DNA from: Teratosphaeria epicoccoides
Taxonomy: Eukaryota > Ascomycota > Dothideomycetes > Mycosphaerellales > Teratosphaeriaceae
Assembly (NCBI GenBank): GCA_021401465.1
Contig: JADDMT010000101.1
Span: 42,084-106,083 of the forward strand
Reading direction: 5' to 3'
Length of the DNA stretch: 64,000 bases
Both the position numbers and the translations under genes were made by a program. The notes below the pieces were generated by a model. It searched no databases and was not told the DNA's origin. It worked only from the letters and a program-made list of their open reading frames with translations. This document shows positions 1 to 13,810 of the stretch, piece by piece (position 1 is the first letter of the stretch; every line of letters begins with the position of its first letter).

Positions 1-102
1 TTGAGCGGCAACATACTGGATGCAGGAGAAGATGAGGATGAGCTTGTGAAGCAGCATGTTGCATTGTTCTCGAGGATTGCGTTTGAAGAAACACCAGTCT
101 AG
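1..102 (+). CDS. C-terminal end of a gene cut by the window edge
   Basis: Frame 1 is open from the first base and ends in TAG at 100-102, leaving 33 residues that are acidic in the middle (a GEDEDE stretch) and end in EETPV. The composition looks coding, but the fragment is too short to name a family. It is listed because no other gene is visible until 7.7 kb, so this stop probably closes the gene to the left of the window. Confidence 0.4.
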   Translation: MSGNILDAGEDEDELVKQHVALFSRIAFEETPV

Positions 103-3100
103 CAGAGGTGTCTAACGCTATTTACGCCACGAGATGTAGTCAACTCCGGCGGAGAACATCTCAATCTCCCGATTCGAGCTTTAGCAAAGCACGCCATTAC
201 GGCGACCGAAAGGGTGTTTCCCCTTGAGACTTTTCACTTTGCCGTGCACTTATCGTCTTTTCGCCGTCTGGTGGTTTGTCAGCAGATGTGTCTGGACCGC
301 TTCTTCTGTCTATCGATTGGTTCTGCTAAACAAAGGTCATACAATGTCTTACTGGTAACTCAGATTAGCAGCCGAACATTGCTGCAGATGTAGGTCATTC
401 GTCGAATGTTGTCACCATTGGGGACTTTCACTTGCTTGTTAGCTGACCTGAGACTGGGCTGACTTGACCTCGCCAACCACAACGGCCGGGCAGAATCGCA
501 GACCAACCACTCGATTTCCTGGCCTTCAGAACCATCTACTCCCACACTCCCTAGGCTTCCGAGATTTTTGTAGCATCTGCACGTCTAGCGATGCTCTGTA
601 TCGTGTCCCTGACCAAAGTCTGATGCAGGAAAGTCCTTGGACCTCTGTGATATCATCGCCCATTAGCCGTGCCGTATCTCATCATCAACTTCTCATAGAT
701 GACTGAGCCATATTGGGCAGCATCACTTGACAAACCAGGAAGACAGTGACGAGCCCAGAACATCAAGGAGCTGGCCCTGGTGAACGGTGTGTGAGGTTGC
801 CTCGCCCAGCTCGGCGAAAAGCTGATTCGAAAACGAGGTCCTCTACGCTCGGTACTGACGGATCCTGGTCATCGCTGTCGACCACAGATATGTCGGTACT
901 CGAGCTGAAAGTCGACTCCCATTAGCCTGACATGCACGTCATGCCATTCAGCGGTATTTCTGTGGTGCTCTCGACAAAGCTCATGCCGGTAATTGGGCGG
1001 ATTTTCGACTGCCATTAGCCTGACAGGCATTCTATTCCACCCACATGTGTTTCTGCTCTGCTGACGTCGGCACTGAGAGCTTCTTGGCTGAACAAGGAGT
1101 CCGACCAGAAGACCAACGACACGGCCCATGTCATCCAGGTTCAAGATCCTGAAGGATTGGAGCACGTCGGAGTTTTGTGGCCGCCTCCGTGGTCGCTATG
1201 TGCACCTGCATACTGGCAAACGATTTGCATCATTGGTACGCCATCCGATATCTACCTGGCGACGCACCCGACGTGTATTGCTTCGAGGTCTGCGCTTGGA
1301 GACTAACTGGTGAAGACGTATCGGGGTATAAAGAGATTGCCCCATGTACAGCAGCATGCATAGCCAGAGGACCGTTGACATTACATCTGACCTGGCATTG
1401 TTGTAGACCTCCCGATCCTGCAGAATCTTCGGTGCCAGCGCGGCGGATTGATGTGGTTCGATTGATCTATGTTGGTCAAATGGATTGCTTGTTTGACATT
1501 GTGAATATGGCCAACACACCGACTGCATGGAAATGCTGCGAATCAAGTGCAATCTGTGTCGAGCATACGACGCATATTCGACTTACGATCCAATGGCTGC
1601 TTGATAGACGATCTAGCCTCCCTCGCATCGTCGCGGTTTCTGCCCCCTCCAAGTCGTGACGGCCCGTCCGACTTTCGAGCTCGCACTGCATCGGGTCTTG
1701 CCACCACAGGACGGCACAGCAACTGAGGTTCACTTCGGTCTAAGCGCTACGACTCTTGATGAAGATTCAGATGCGTGCCCTCGACTCCCAAAGATTGACT
1801 CCCTCTGGTTTGCGAATCTACGTAACCACTCACCGTCTCACCGAGGGTCAGAATACGACCTGTAGCGACGGATTGAAGTCTGCATACGGCGGTAATGCCG
1901 CCGGCAGTCATCGGGACGCGCTTCTCCGCATCCCCGTGAGCCTTGGACACGCTTGAGTATTGGGATCTCAGGACGACATGTGAATCTCCTCCGGCAGGCT
2001 ACAGCAGTACTGCACTGGAGTATCTTCTGCTCAATTTCGTTGGGCTTGGCAGTGTTGGTGGAAACTGTGGGACCGCCGTTGCGAAAGTGGTCTGATAATA
2101 GCCATGGCAAAGGAGGATTATTAATGCCAGCTCCTCGCAGCATGGCCTCATCACCAAATGATGGCGTTATTTCGTCTGTATGCTTGTTTATGAATTTTGT
2201 CTCGGCAGCGCGAGCCAATACATCTTTGGACGCAAGCTGCGTGCAAGCCACGGCGTTCCACAATGCATTCGAGCAGCAGCTCGAGATCCTTAGGTACAAG
2301 TTCAGCTCGCCTGCTCGGACTTGAGACCCTCTCGCTTGACAGCATGCCCGGGCCAGCATCGCGACGGATGACATTTATATATCCTTGTCAGAGAACAGGT
2401 TGATGATCTCGGGCGCTTCATGAAGCGAGGTATGTACGTGCAAGAATCCCGCCCCAAAAGCGCTTGATCGATAACGAGCTCTGGAGAGTTTTACTTACCT
2501 ACTGCAGCCGCCTGCTATAGTCTGTATACTGTAGAGGGGACTTTCCAATACACTCTCGTTGAATGAGTCATAATAATGAGGGTACGTCCACTAGCTTTGC
2601 ATGCTTCTTGCTCCATTGATAGTGTCGCGCCACTGTTATACGGCATACACCCGAGACGCTGGCGACTGGAAATTTGGCTGGTGAGTCCGCGGTCCCATGT
2701 AACACTAGTGACGAGACTGTCACGACGCCGTTGCACCAGTATTTCCCTGCTGTGGACGTGCTCCAAGATCATAGCACTTCATTGGCCACCACGTAGGATG
2801 CGGCCGGGTGAGACCTTGCGAGGTAGTATCATGTTCCATGGCCGTCAGAAGCGACATGAAGTGGTCAGCTGCAGACGGGTCAGCTGCACAAGGGTTGCGT
2901 GGTGCTTTTGGTCAAGGTCAGCACCGCTAAGGGCTTCCGGCAACCTCGCTTTGCTGTGACGACTCGGAAGCGACAGAGGCGCCAAGACACGCATTGATGC
3001 TAGGTCGAGTAGGAGACTATCTCCCAGGCCTGTGGTCAGAGTAGGTCAGGTCAAGGGAAAGCAGCTCTTGAGATGCAGACGCCGTAGCTCGCCGTCCCCT

Positions 3101-6100
3101 GCTGCTCCCGCCCCTGGCCTGGCCCAGGACTAGTGCTCTGTTGCTTCCACCGCGCAGCCCGATGAGTATACTGGTGCGAGTGCTCGGTCAGATACCTCAC
3201 CGCACTTGTAAGCTAACCAGCAATAGTGCTCGAGAGCTTTGAGGATCTTGTCAATGACCAGAAAGGGTCAGATCAGAAGCATGCCTGCATATGAAAGCCG
3301 GGTTCTCGTGAGTATGTTGATTAACAGTGCTAGTGGGTGCGGTGGACCACGACTCGTACAGTGGCTGGCATCACAGATTCCGTAGAATGGATGTTGGCGG
3401 ATGCAGTTAAGAGTTGATGGAGGCGTAGCTGTGCCTGAGATCGCTGCGTGCGACTTATGCTTGTGCGGCGTTGCTTTCCTGCATTGGTGAAGCTGGCCTG
3501 AACATTCTGTTCATCTTAACGACAAAAGTACGTCCTCAACAGCTTGTCTGTGTTGGAAGAAGAGATCTGTCGATCAAGACTATCATGAATGTTTCGGCGG
3601 CCGAATCATTGATAACGCCGTACCTAGTATTTCTTGACATGGCTGACATGGTTGACTGCTTGTTGATACGGCTGATTGTTGGATGATATCGGACATTGCT
3701 GACACAGTTGAGCGTGCGACGGGATGCTATTGGCCATTGACACTGATGATCAATCGAGAGTATTTGATCGATCACGACAGAGTGTGATATCCTCAAATCC
3801 GTTGTCCTTCAGATGTAGCATGCATTGCCTTGAAACGCAGCAGCGGCGACGCAAACGTCTCGATCAATGGCTCGGCCTGTCGATCTCTCGGACTCTTCGT
3901 GGAAATAGAACGCCGACCACGCACAGTGGCAGAACAAAATGTGCACCGCGTTACCCTTCGCGTGAAGATAATTGACAAGAGCCCACGGTCTCATGGCCGA
4001 CTCAGTGCTGAGGGAGCTACTATCGATGCTGTGCCGCCTCGTGACCCAAGAGTACGCTGTAGCGTAAGCTCGAGTGTCGTATTGTATTGCCGCGAGTCGA
4101 TATGCTCAGCTGAAGAGCCGCTTGTTTTGGCGCCCATTAGCGTGGCACTGTAGTCATCCATTTGTTGTTCGAAGATCGAGAGACTCGGCAGTGGTAACAA
4201 GCAAATCCTTGCAAAGCTTGAATTGGTCTGCAGTAGCCGCGCCCAGAGTGTTGGAAGTGGCCAGCGCAGGAGTCGAAAGCTGAACCCAGCCGGAATGAAA
4301 TGATCATCGAGGTGCAGAGATTTTAGCATCGCGGGAGTGTTGTCAGGCACTCCGTACTTTAGGGAGGCAGCAACGGGACGCCTGGTCACTCAGTGGCGTC
4401 TCAGCGGTATTGCCCATATGGGCGCTAGCATCGAGCGAGGCGACTCGGACGCCCTAGGAAAGATCATCGTCAGTCGTAGCTGTGGCACGCACTGATTTTG
4501 CAGGGGATGGATTTTGCACTCCTTCGCGAAGCCGCCACTCAGATCATATGGCTGATGCTGCGTCGCGTTCCTGTTCCATCGCTGGGGGTGAGCGGCCGGT
4601 CCTGCTGCGCTCAGACGTCAAAGGCACATTGTCGGAGGCGTGCCTGTTCTGGAGATATGGACTCGTGCTCATGTCTGGCTATGTGGGATCCTTGTTCGAG
4701 GGCTGTCGAAACGCACTACTACTGCGACTAAGGGTTACTCCCACTGGCGTCGACACTAGATCGCCAGAACGGGGAGGAACGTTAAGCGTATGTGCAATGG
4801 TAGTGTCGCAAAGCCATGGCCGATGGCTGCTATTGACAGTGAGCTAATGCTCGCTAACGCTTACACCCCTTAGTGCTTTCGTGCATTGTGCAACCGTAGC
4901 CTCTCTCTGAGATTAGCTGCTGCAGTTAGCAGCCTGAGATCCCTGGTGAGGCTTTGGGAACGGGAGTCAGCATTCCTGCAAAGCATGGTGACCGCTGTAC
5001 TGTAACAAATGGCACAGGCTTGCAAGGACCGCCAAGCAAGTTTCAAGTGTGGCAGGCAAGCCCGTCGAAACTGTGACAGACAAGGAAGGCACAGTAGGCA
5101 TCGCGATGGTGTTGCAAGCCGTCTTGAAGCATGTTCACGCGCCGCGCGCAAGACGGCGCGCGTCGGGCTGAGTTGTCAGGGTTATGCTCGTTTCTGTCCC
5201 GACGGCATGGATCGATCCGACATCGTCAGCCACTTCACATTTGATATATGCACATGTGGTTGTCCGCGCTTCACCAACTTCGTTGCTGTTGACAACTGCA
5301 TGATGGGCGTACACATTATTTGGTCATGACGAACTCTGACGCACATACCAGCTGCTGCCGAGTAATGTAACCTTTTGAGTCGGCCCCGGGCAGAAACCGG
5401 TGCGAAGACCAGGAGGTGTGCGCCGGCTTGACTCTCCCAAGCCTGGTCGACTCCTCATGTATCTGATGCCCAATAACATTAGTCGACGAGGGTGAGCGCC
5501 TCCCGTCAGTTGGGAACAGCAAATGGATCGCCTGATGACACGCTGACTTCTATTGCCGCACTTCGTGCTCATCAAAGCTTTTCGCAAGAGCGGTCCAACG
5601 TCAGAGGGCCCAAGATGTTTCCCAAATATCAAGGCATTGATACATCAACAACATGGAGTTGATGCTTTGCCAGGCCGGGATCGAGCTGGCATGGAGTCAA
5701 GCGACCTGTCTCTGTGACGGGTCCTGTCGCTGATGCCGCAATTCGCTAATCGCTACGAAAATTCTCATTGGCAGAGTGCTCCGTGTGTTGATAGAAAGAC
5801 AGCGTCGACCGTGGTGCCGGGTTTCAGTGACTTAGTTTGACAGTTGGACGTTGTCGACCCGCCTCCACAAAGGGTCTCATGTAATTCGATCGGACTGCGC
5901 CCCGGTAGATGCAAATGCGATACACTTTGTGTTTTCGCCAGGCCTGTCAAGTAAGAAGAGAAAGTCTGGTGAAGGCAGTATGTAGGCTATTCATATCAAA
6001 ATACATTGAAACAGCTGCCAGATGCCAGGGTCTGTCATGTTCTTGTGGCGTTGTGCCTGTTGGTCCCATCACTTATGATACAACTAGCCAACCAGTGATG

Positions 6101-7711
6101 ACTTGGGTCAGCGCGTCCTGCAGTTCCTAGGTAATCATTCGGTAGGTATCAGCAGTCTCTGAAGCGGATCAACAAGCGATCAATCTTTCGCGTGGGAGCC
6201 CACTCGATCGCGTCAACCCGACAATCGATTTGCTGGCAGGCAGAATCACTCCAAAGCATCAGCACACTCGGCTTTTTAAGGTTGCCAACTCATGAATAAG
6301 ACTCTCGTCGGTACTTGGATGACCCGGAACACGCTAGACGTAGTCTGCTGCATCCGGACTCCGGGGGCCGGGTCCATCATTAGTCGCAGTCTGCAGGTGC
6401 TTTGGTCCTCAATGACTGCAACAATTCCCCTCTGCCGACCAGGTGGGTCTTGTTGTTCCGCAATCCCTGGCAGATGCGACCAGAGTGACGGATGGAAGCA
6501 ATGGCGCAACAGCTCGACTGCGCTTTCGAAAGGAACGTGAAGCAGCGACTTAATGTGTGGACGTTATATCAGCCGTTAAGACGTTGCAGCAATGTATAAC
6601 ACCGGCGTTTGAGAAGATACACGCTTGAGGAAAAGTGGTCAGTGCTCTTGTTTTAGACCAAGAGAAGTAGTCTGCCAGCCATTCATTGATCCTTGGATCG
6701 GGCAGACGCGCATTGGCGCAGATGGCGTCGTAATGGCGCTGTGGGTCATGTTGCAGTCGTATTTTGTTTGAGCGCAGGCAGCCGAGGCATACAGCGAGAA
6801 TGGGCCAAGAAGACCAGTCTCAGGCTCGGAAAAGGGGACTGCTGCCGCACGAAGTCTAATCCTCATTAATAAGACAGAGCGTTTGGATAAGCGGTATGAT
6901 TATCCGGCATCTTCTTGGCGAACCCTGGAAAAAAAAAGGTCCCACCAGATTTCTGCTTCTAGTACCTCCATCCATGGGTTCGACATTCAATACATGTATC
7001 AGACTTCTGAAGCCATCCCAACAAGACCCTGTCGTAGATCAAAAAAATTCAATAAAATTCAATGCATATGTCAAGATCGCACCAAAATGATGTCTGGAAT
7101 GGATACAGCCAGATCTTGGGAAAAACAACGCGCTAATATTTGATTGGGTGAAAGACCAAACGTCGATGCCACGGGCGGGTGCCTACATCTGTGCTAATCT
7201 TATTATGAGGCCTCGGCGGGAACCTGAGAAGCCTAGATGGAACATGCAGCTTTGCTCCCTCTTCTTGGTTGTTCGCATTTTGAGTCGCAAGATTTATTGC
7301 GCAATCCCATCAGCATGCACGTGTTCCTCCTGACAAGACAGACACCATCGTTCGTGCACATTGATTGAGCTGGTGGAGGAGTTGTTACCTCTTGAATTAC
7401 AACCTGGAAGTACATAGCAGTACTGATCGCTCGCTTGAGTACCTACCTGCCTTAGCTCGGCGCGGGCCAACTTGCTTTTCTTTTGACAGCGCCCGGCCGG
7501 CCACTACTGCGCTCTTCCCAATCATCACCCCAATGCTACGCGACTCGCTGGGTTTGGATCTACCTGTGGATTGTCTGCAATAACAGCATCCGTATTGCCA
7601 GCAATCTCGTGGACCGAATCCACGAAGCCGAACTGCCGACAGGCTGCACGCTGCCGCATCCCAGACATTTGCGGGAGATCTCTGCTTAGGATCGCATCTG
7701 TTCCAGCCAAC
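103..7711. other. Long interval with no recognisable gene
   Basis: All open frames here are under about 180 codons. None shows a familiar motif, a start in good context joined to plausible introns, or low-complexity protein composition typical of real genes. Base composition stays close to that of the genes to the right and is not shifted toward TAG/TAA as in the transposon block. I found no LTR, tRNA or terminal repeat. One imperfect 21-bp direct repeat occurs at 912-932 and 1005-1025. An A-rich patch lies at about 6930-7145. The last few hundred bases are presumably kinesin promoter and 5' UTR. Confidence 0.5.
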
Positions 7712-10700
7712 ATGCAGGGGTCTGGCCCTGAAACCAGCAGCAAGAACATCGGCACTGCAGCCGACTTTTCTCCTTCACCAACGGCAACCTCTACACCCAC
7801 CTCGCCTCCATCACATGTCCCATCCGGCTGGCATCAAGCACGGCCAAGCACAGGCACGGCCACTACCATGCAGCGCGCCAAGCGCAGCAACAGCCGCATC
7901 ACTGATGCGGCCTCTAAAGCGAGCGATGAGGATGTCATGAAAACGGCCGTTAAAGTTGGTGCGCAGTGTCACCGTCACCCCCCTAGACGCCGCCCATCAC
8001 TGACAATGGATCATAGCTGTGCGTGTGCGACCGCCCCTCCAGCCCTCCGACCCGGGTTTCGACCTCATACCACAGCGATTCCGAACGAGCACGTGCGACG
8101 TTCCGGCCCCGACCAACTTGACGATCCAGTCCGACAAGGGCAAGAAGCTCTTCATCTTCGACCGTGTGTTCGACGAAAAGACCACACAGGATGGTGTGTG
8201 GGACTACCTCCGCGACAGCGTGTCTTCCTTCGTCAAGGGCTACAATGTGTCGATCCTCGCATACGGACAGTCCGGCTCCGGCAAGTCATACACGATGGGC
8301 ACCACTGGGCCGAAAGAGCAAGACGATCCACACATACGAGGTATAGTACCTCGAGCCGCACAGACACTGTTCGAGAAGCTCAACGGTGGCCCACCGCGTC
8401 AGTCAGGCATTCAAACACCCAAACGGTACTCCACGCAAGGCATACCCTCCTTCGCGCCCATGCGAAATGGAGGTGGGTCTAAGAATTGGGAGCTGAAGGC
8501 TACATACGTTGAGATCTACAAGGAGGAGCTGCGAGATCTCCTCGTGCCAGACCACATTGGGGAGGCCGATCGTCAAAAGGTGGCCATCCGAGAAGATACC
8601 AAGGGCCGAATTCTACTCACTGGGCTTCATCAGGTCAACATCACTTCGACCGAGGATCTGCTCAATGCATTGACTTTCGGCTCATCCATCCGCCAGACAG
8701 GCTCTACCGACATCAATGCCAGGTCCTCACGGTCACACGCTGTCTTTAGTCTGAATCTCGTCCAGAAAAGGACTGACACCGTGACACCTGGATCACCGAC
8801 GCCTCGGAACGAGAAGCGAATGTCGATGCCGCTGGATACCGTGACCGGAGTCGAGGGCACCGTGACGATTGATAGCAAGCTACATTTTGTCGATCTTGCC
8901 GGCAGTGAACGCTTGAAGAACACCGGCGCGACTGGAGATCGAGCCAAAGAAGGCATCAACATCAACGCCGGCCTCGCCGCACTCGGCAAGGTAATAGCAC
9001 AGTTATCCCAAAAGCAAGGCAATGCTCACATCTCGTACCGCGACTCTCGCCTCACGCGTTTGTTACAAGACTCTCTGGGTGGCAACGCCATCACGTATAT
9101 GATTGCATGTGTTACACCAGCAGTCTTTCATCTGAGTGAGACTCTGAATACAGTCACATATGCGCAGCGCGCACGAGCAATTCAAAGCAAGCCGGAGATA
9201 CAGCAGACCCACGAGGACAGCGACAAGCAGGCCGCGATCGAGAGACTCCGGGCGGAGGTGACATTTCTACGCGATCAAATCAGGCATGCAGACCAATCCG
9301 ATGTCAAGACAGTCGGCGGTCGGTCAGACAAACTTCGCGGGCGAGAGGCGGAGCTCCAAACGCAGATTCTGGACATGGAGGAGAGCTACAAGGCGCTCAG
9401 CCAGCGTCACGCAAAGCTGATCGCCGAGTTGTCCAAAGCGCGTGAAGGAGACGTCGATACTCCGCTCCTCAAAGAAGCAGTGGGCGCAAGTGCGACTGAA
9501 CGCATCCAGCGCTCGAATTCGTTCGCAGAAGCCGTCGAGCAGATGGTTTTGGAATATGAGAAGACAATACAGAGTCTCGAGTCCAACCTCACACAGACCA
9601 AAATGTCGCTGTCAAACCACGAAAGCACGCTGTTGGAAAGAGAAACCCGTATTGCATATATGGAGAATATTCAGGCACAGCTGCAAGCCCGAATTCAAAA
9701 AGCTGTCGATCGCGAACAAAGCAACGAATCGTACCTGCGCGATCTCGAGAACCAAATGGAGGGAACCACCTCGGGCGAAGAACGCAGCGCAGCGCTCATT
9801 GCAGAACTCAAAAAAGAGCTGAATCGGGTGCGCGAGACTGAAAACAGCGCGGAAGATTACATTTCAACGCTGGAAGAGCGCCTCGCGGAAGCTGAGCAAG
9901 ACCAAGAAATTATGCAGCGAGAAATTGACAGGCTGGAGCACGTGGTGGAACGGCAGAGAAGCATCGGAAGGCTTGATAATCTGCTGGGTGAGCTCGACGG
10001 ATTCCATTCCAATGAGACAGGCAATACTGCGCCCGTGGCACATGCTGTGCGACCGGACCGCCATATCGAATCGCCGACAATGAATGGCCATCGAGAATCC
10101 TACGACCCATTCAGGCCGTCGACTCCCGGCCAAGACAGCGTAGCCAGAGACGACGAAGATTATAAGGATGCCGATGACGCCTCATCTTACTCGCAGGAAG
10201 ACCACGACGTGGATTATATGTCGTCTCCACCCAAGAAGAACATTGTCGTGCCTGCTTATGCGCATGAGCAGCACAGCCCGGCGCAAACCGACTTCATGGC
10301 CGACAAGGTGGAAAACCTCACGCAGGAGCTCTTCGATCTTCGCTCCGATCACGAAACCACTCTCTCCGACTACGACAAATTGCAACAAAAGTACCAGACC
10401 GCGCTCGAAACGCTCGCCAAGCTGCAGTACGACGAATTGAGGCCTAAGAGGCCATCAGCGCCAACTGCGAGCGGGCCAGACTCTTTTTTAGCGGACGCGG
10501 GGATGAGGGGAGAGGAAGAGGCGCTCGTGCAAGGGCAGCCTTCATCCTCGCGGTCTTTATCGGAGGAGCTTGCCTCGCATGGGCCATCGAGTGCCACAGA
10601 ACAGACGAAAAACGACCGACCGGCCAGTGGCTCGGATTCTGACCACGTCGCTCAGGCTGAAGACATCGCCACCCAAACCGCCGATCGCCCATTGACTGGC

Positions 10701-13323
10701 GACCGGGCCGAAATGGAGAAGGAGATGGAGATTCTGAGGCAGTTGCATGCAGAGAAGGAAGTGAATGTCTCCGAATTGACAAACAATTACAAGAGCCTGG
10801 CGCAGAGGCACATGAGCACTCTTGCGCAAGTCGAATTGCTCAAGCAGGAGGTAACGAAAGCCCAGAATGGCTTGCGCCCAACTTCCCCAGCACTCCCAAG
10901 GGGCTTGCGCAGACGGAAGTCTGAAGACATGCTCCATGCGACCCATGACAGGACCTCAAGATCATACGCCTCACTCAAGAATATCGCGCTGGAGAACTTC
11001 GAGACAAATCCGGACACGCGACAGAGTTTCGAACTTAATCTGAACAATGTCATGGGCGAGCTTCACAATAGAATCGAGAGGTTGCAGTTGGTTGAAGCTG
11101 AGCTCACCACTGTCAAGAAGGAGTTGGACAACAAGCAGCAGATCATCACTGGTCTGACCAGAGAGCGGTCAACGCTGGCAGCGTCTCCTGCTGTTGACTT
11201 CTCTGTTCTCGGGCAAATGCGCGATCAGCTGATGGAGTCCGAACATCAAATTAGAAGTCTCCACGAGCAACATGCAAACCGTGAGAAAGAGTTCCAGAAA
11301 GAGATTGATATGCTCAAAGCAAGCTTGGCGGATCACCAGCGTGTTGCCGCGGCGCAAGCGAACCGCCTGCCGACGCCAATTGAAGACCGGGACAACCACA
11401 TGCCTGGGGACTTTCCCAACACCCCGGCGCTTGACGCCCTCGCATCGAAAGAGCTCGGCGAGGGCCAGACTGTAGCCGGTGCGACGCCGGCTGGGAGGGA
11501 TCACGAGCGCGCTGCCGATATTGCTCGATTGCAGAATGAGCTAGCGGCATGGGAGACACGTCACCACGACGCCATGACTTCTATGAAGGCGTCCGAAGCT
11601 AAGCTCATGAACACCATTGCCGACCTCGAGGATTCGATGCGCAAGGTCCAGAGTGGCGCCATGCCAGCTCCTCGTACTGCCGTCACAGAGAGTACCCTAA
11701 TCGAGAGTAGTGTCAACGGCCGTGATGTCACAACATCCCAAGCCCTCGAGGAGGAGCGCAGTCAGCACAGGTCGATTGTGGAGACTCTTGAGAGGGAAGT
11801 CGAGCAGTATAAGACGACAGCCGGCGATCACGTGGCTAAGCTCGATCAGCTTGAACGATCTTATGCCAACATACTCAAGCAGGTAGACGAAGATTCCAAG
11901 ACTCGTGATTTGACGCAGACGGAGCTACAGACGCACAAAGATTTAGTCTCCAATCTTGAGACACAGCTTCAGGTGCACAAGGACGCCATCAATATGCATC
12001 AAGAGACCCTTGAGTCACTCCAGGCCAACCACGGCAACGAGATAAATGACCTGAAAGCTGCGATGGAAGCCAAAGAGTTGCGATCGAGGGAGAAGCTCGC
12101 GGAGCTTGATGAGCATCACTCTCTGGTTATCGAGAACATGCAAGCTGATCTCCTCAGATCTCAAGGCCAAGTAAATGACATGTTAAGGAACGCGTCGTCT
12201 GCGCTTGGCTATGAAACGACGCCGGAGCAGCTGCATACCCATATCAAGGGTCTTGTCGAGGAGGGCAAAGAGTTGCATGCGAGGCACTTGAAGAGCACCA
12301 ACGAGCTCAAAGCTGTACAAGAGGAGCTGCAGAATTCTCTCAACCACACCATCAATCTCGAGAGCAAGATTGGTGAATTGAAGATGATCAATGAGGAGGC
12401 AATTCTCAATCTCGAGAAGCTAAGCGATAAGGAGAAGAAGAGCAACAGGCTAGTGGAGGAGCTTGAGGAGCAGCTCAACTCTACCTTCGACTCCCACCAG
12501 CAGGCGAACCATCGTATGTCGTTGAAGCACAGCGAGACCATTCAGGCTCGCATGGAGCTCGAGCGTGAATTGGAAGAACTCAAGATGCGCAACGGTCTGC
12601 TCGAGGTACGTCTTGACGCACGTCACCTCATTAAACACTTTCTAACAAGATCTGCAGCAACAAATTGCAACCTTCAAGCGCCAGTCTTCGACCTCGACAT
12701 CATCCGCTGCAAACTACAACCGTGAGTCGCTATCGCCAGAGGCGGCTGCCATTGCATTGGCAAGGTCTGCGTCCCAGACTTCCACCTCAAGAAAGTCTGG
12801 TGCACCAACGGCATTGCCAACCCCGCCTCCATCCATACCGCTGCCGCCTTTGCCTGGTTCCCCCTCCCTTGCCCAGTTCCCAGATCGCGCAGGCTCGCCT
12901 GTCAATGCGCACCGCACACCGACCACATCTCCACCTGGCTCTCGCCATACGTCCAAGGATGTCGGTCCTAGCGCGAGTCAGCTCCTCGAAGAGTCCGAGG
13001 CTCGAATCCGCACAGTCGAGAAACACTTGTTCGCCGAAAAGCAGCTCACGGCCACGCTTGAGGAAGCACTCGTCGACCTGGAGACATCGGCGAACCGTAC
13101 AAAGACTGAAATGGACAGTTACCGCAAGAAGTGCGCCACCCTGGAAGACGAGCTCGTAAGTTTGCGCAAGGACCGCAACAACTCCCGCGCTAGTCTGCAG
13201 GCTGTAGAGGAGGAGCGCGAGATGCGTGTCCGCGCCGAAAAGGCTAGACAAGCTTTGGAGCAGCGCATGATGGAGCTTAATAATACCAAGAAGAAAAAGA
13301 AGAACACGCTGAACTGCTTCTAG
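7712..13323 (+). CDS. Large kinesin motor protein with long coiled-coil tail
   Basis: Three exons, 7712-7958, 8017-12605 and 12658-13323, give 1,833 residues. Intron 1 (58 nt) has a CTGAC branch and intron 2 (52 nt) a CTAAC branch; joining them completes VKV-AVRVRPPL at the motor start. The N-terminal 80 residues are Ser/Thr/Pro-rich. The motor spans about residues 80-470, with P-loop GQSGSGKSYT near 165, switch I NARSSRSH near 316 and switch II DLAGSER near 376. Predicted coiled coil follows from about 480 to 1,600, broken by acidic disordered stretches. A Pro/Ser-rich segment (about 1,620-1,710) precedes a final coil. An N-terminal motor with a very long coiled stalk suggests a plus-end-directed kinesin, perhaps of the kinesin-4/KIF21-like group, but I cannot fix the subfamily. 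The ATG at 7712 is the first one in frame in a reasonable context. The gene converges on the BCD1-like gene. Confidence 0.9.
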
Positions 13324-13810
13324 TCGAAGGGTTCAGCTGTGGCGATTTCTCATACATCCGATACGAAGAAAGCCAACTGTATACTGGTACGCTCTTTTGG
13401 CTGGGCGTTCATCATCAGCGTCTCACCGTGCGAGCAGCATATGGGGCCGATGAACACATGACAAGGCGGCCTATGGGTTGTGATGACATAAAGGCTGCCT
13501 ACAAGTTTTGATGACACAGCGTGGATGCCTTGCTGATCGAGCGCAGAGGCGTTGCTGTCAATGTACTCGAGATTCAGCGGAGGCGTTGGATTGGAAATGT
13601 GAAACTTCTTGAATGTGCTTTTATACCCCTTCGCGAAAGAAGAAGACATGATAGTCTGAGCTCACATGTATGCATATCGTTGTAGAAGTTGAAAAGAATG
13701 GAAGATTTTTCATGAAGGGCTCCACGCTGTAATTGCGCTGCGATCGAACATCCGAGCTAGCAACGTTACTACGTCGTGGCAGACGCTTCGATTTGCAAGC
13801 GGCTTGCTCA
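13324..13810. other. Convergent intergenic region
   Basis: Shared 3' flank of the kinesin gene (plus) and the BCD1-like gene (minus). It should hold both polyadenylation regions; I see no other gene in it. Confidence 0.4.

Noticed and set aside
912..1025. Imperfect 21-bp direct repeat (912-932, 1005-1025)
   Set aside because: Only two units with one mismatch and no associated feature; not called as an element.
1177..2374. Open frames of 160 codons (plus) and 178 codons (minus, 1838-2374)
   Set aside because: No motif, odd composition (many Cys/His/Arg as in random GC-balanced frames), and overlapping frames of similar length on both strands.
3637..3670. Possible repeat shared with 23309-23345
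   Set aside because: Only short words match with different spacing; too weak to call a repeat.
7571..7711. Upstream in-frame extension of the kinesin start
   Set aside because: The frame is open but begins at a non-ATG codon. The first good ATG is 7712.
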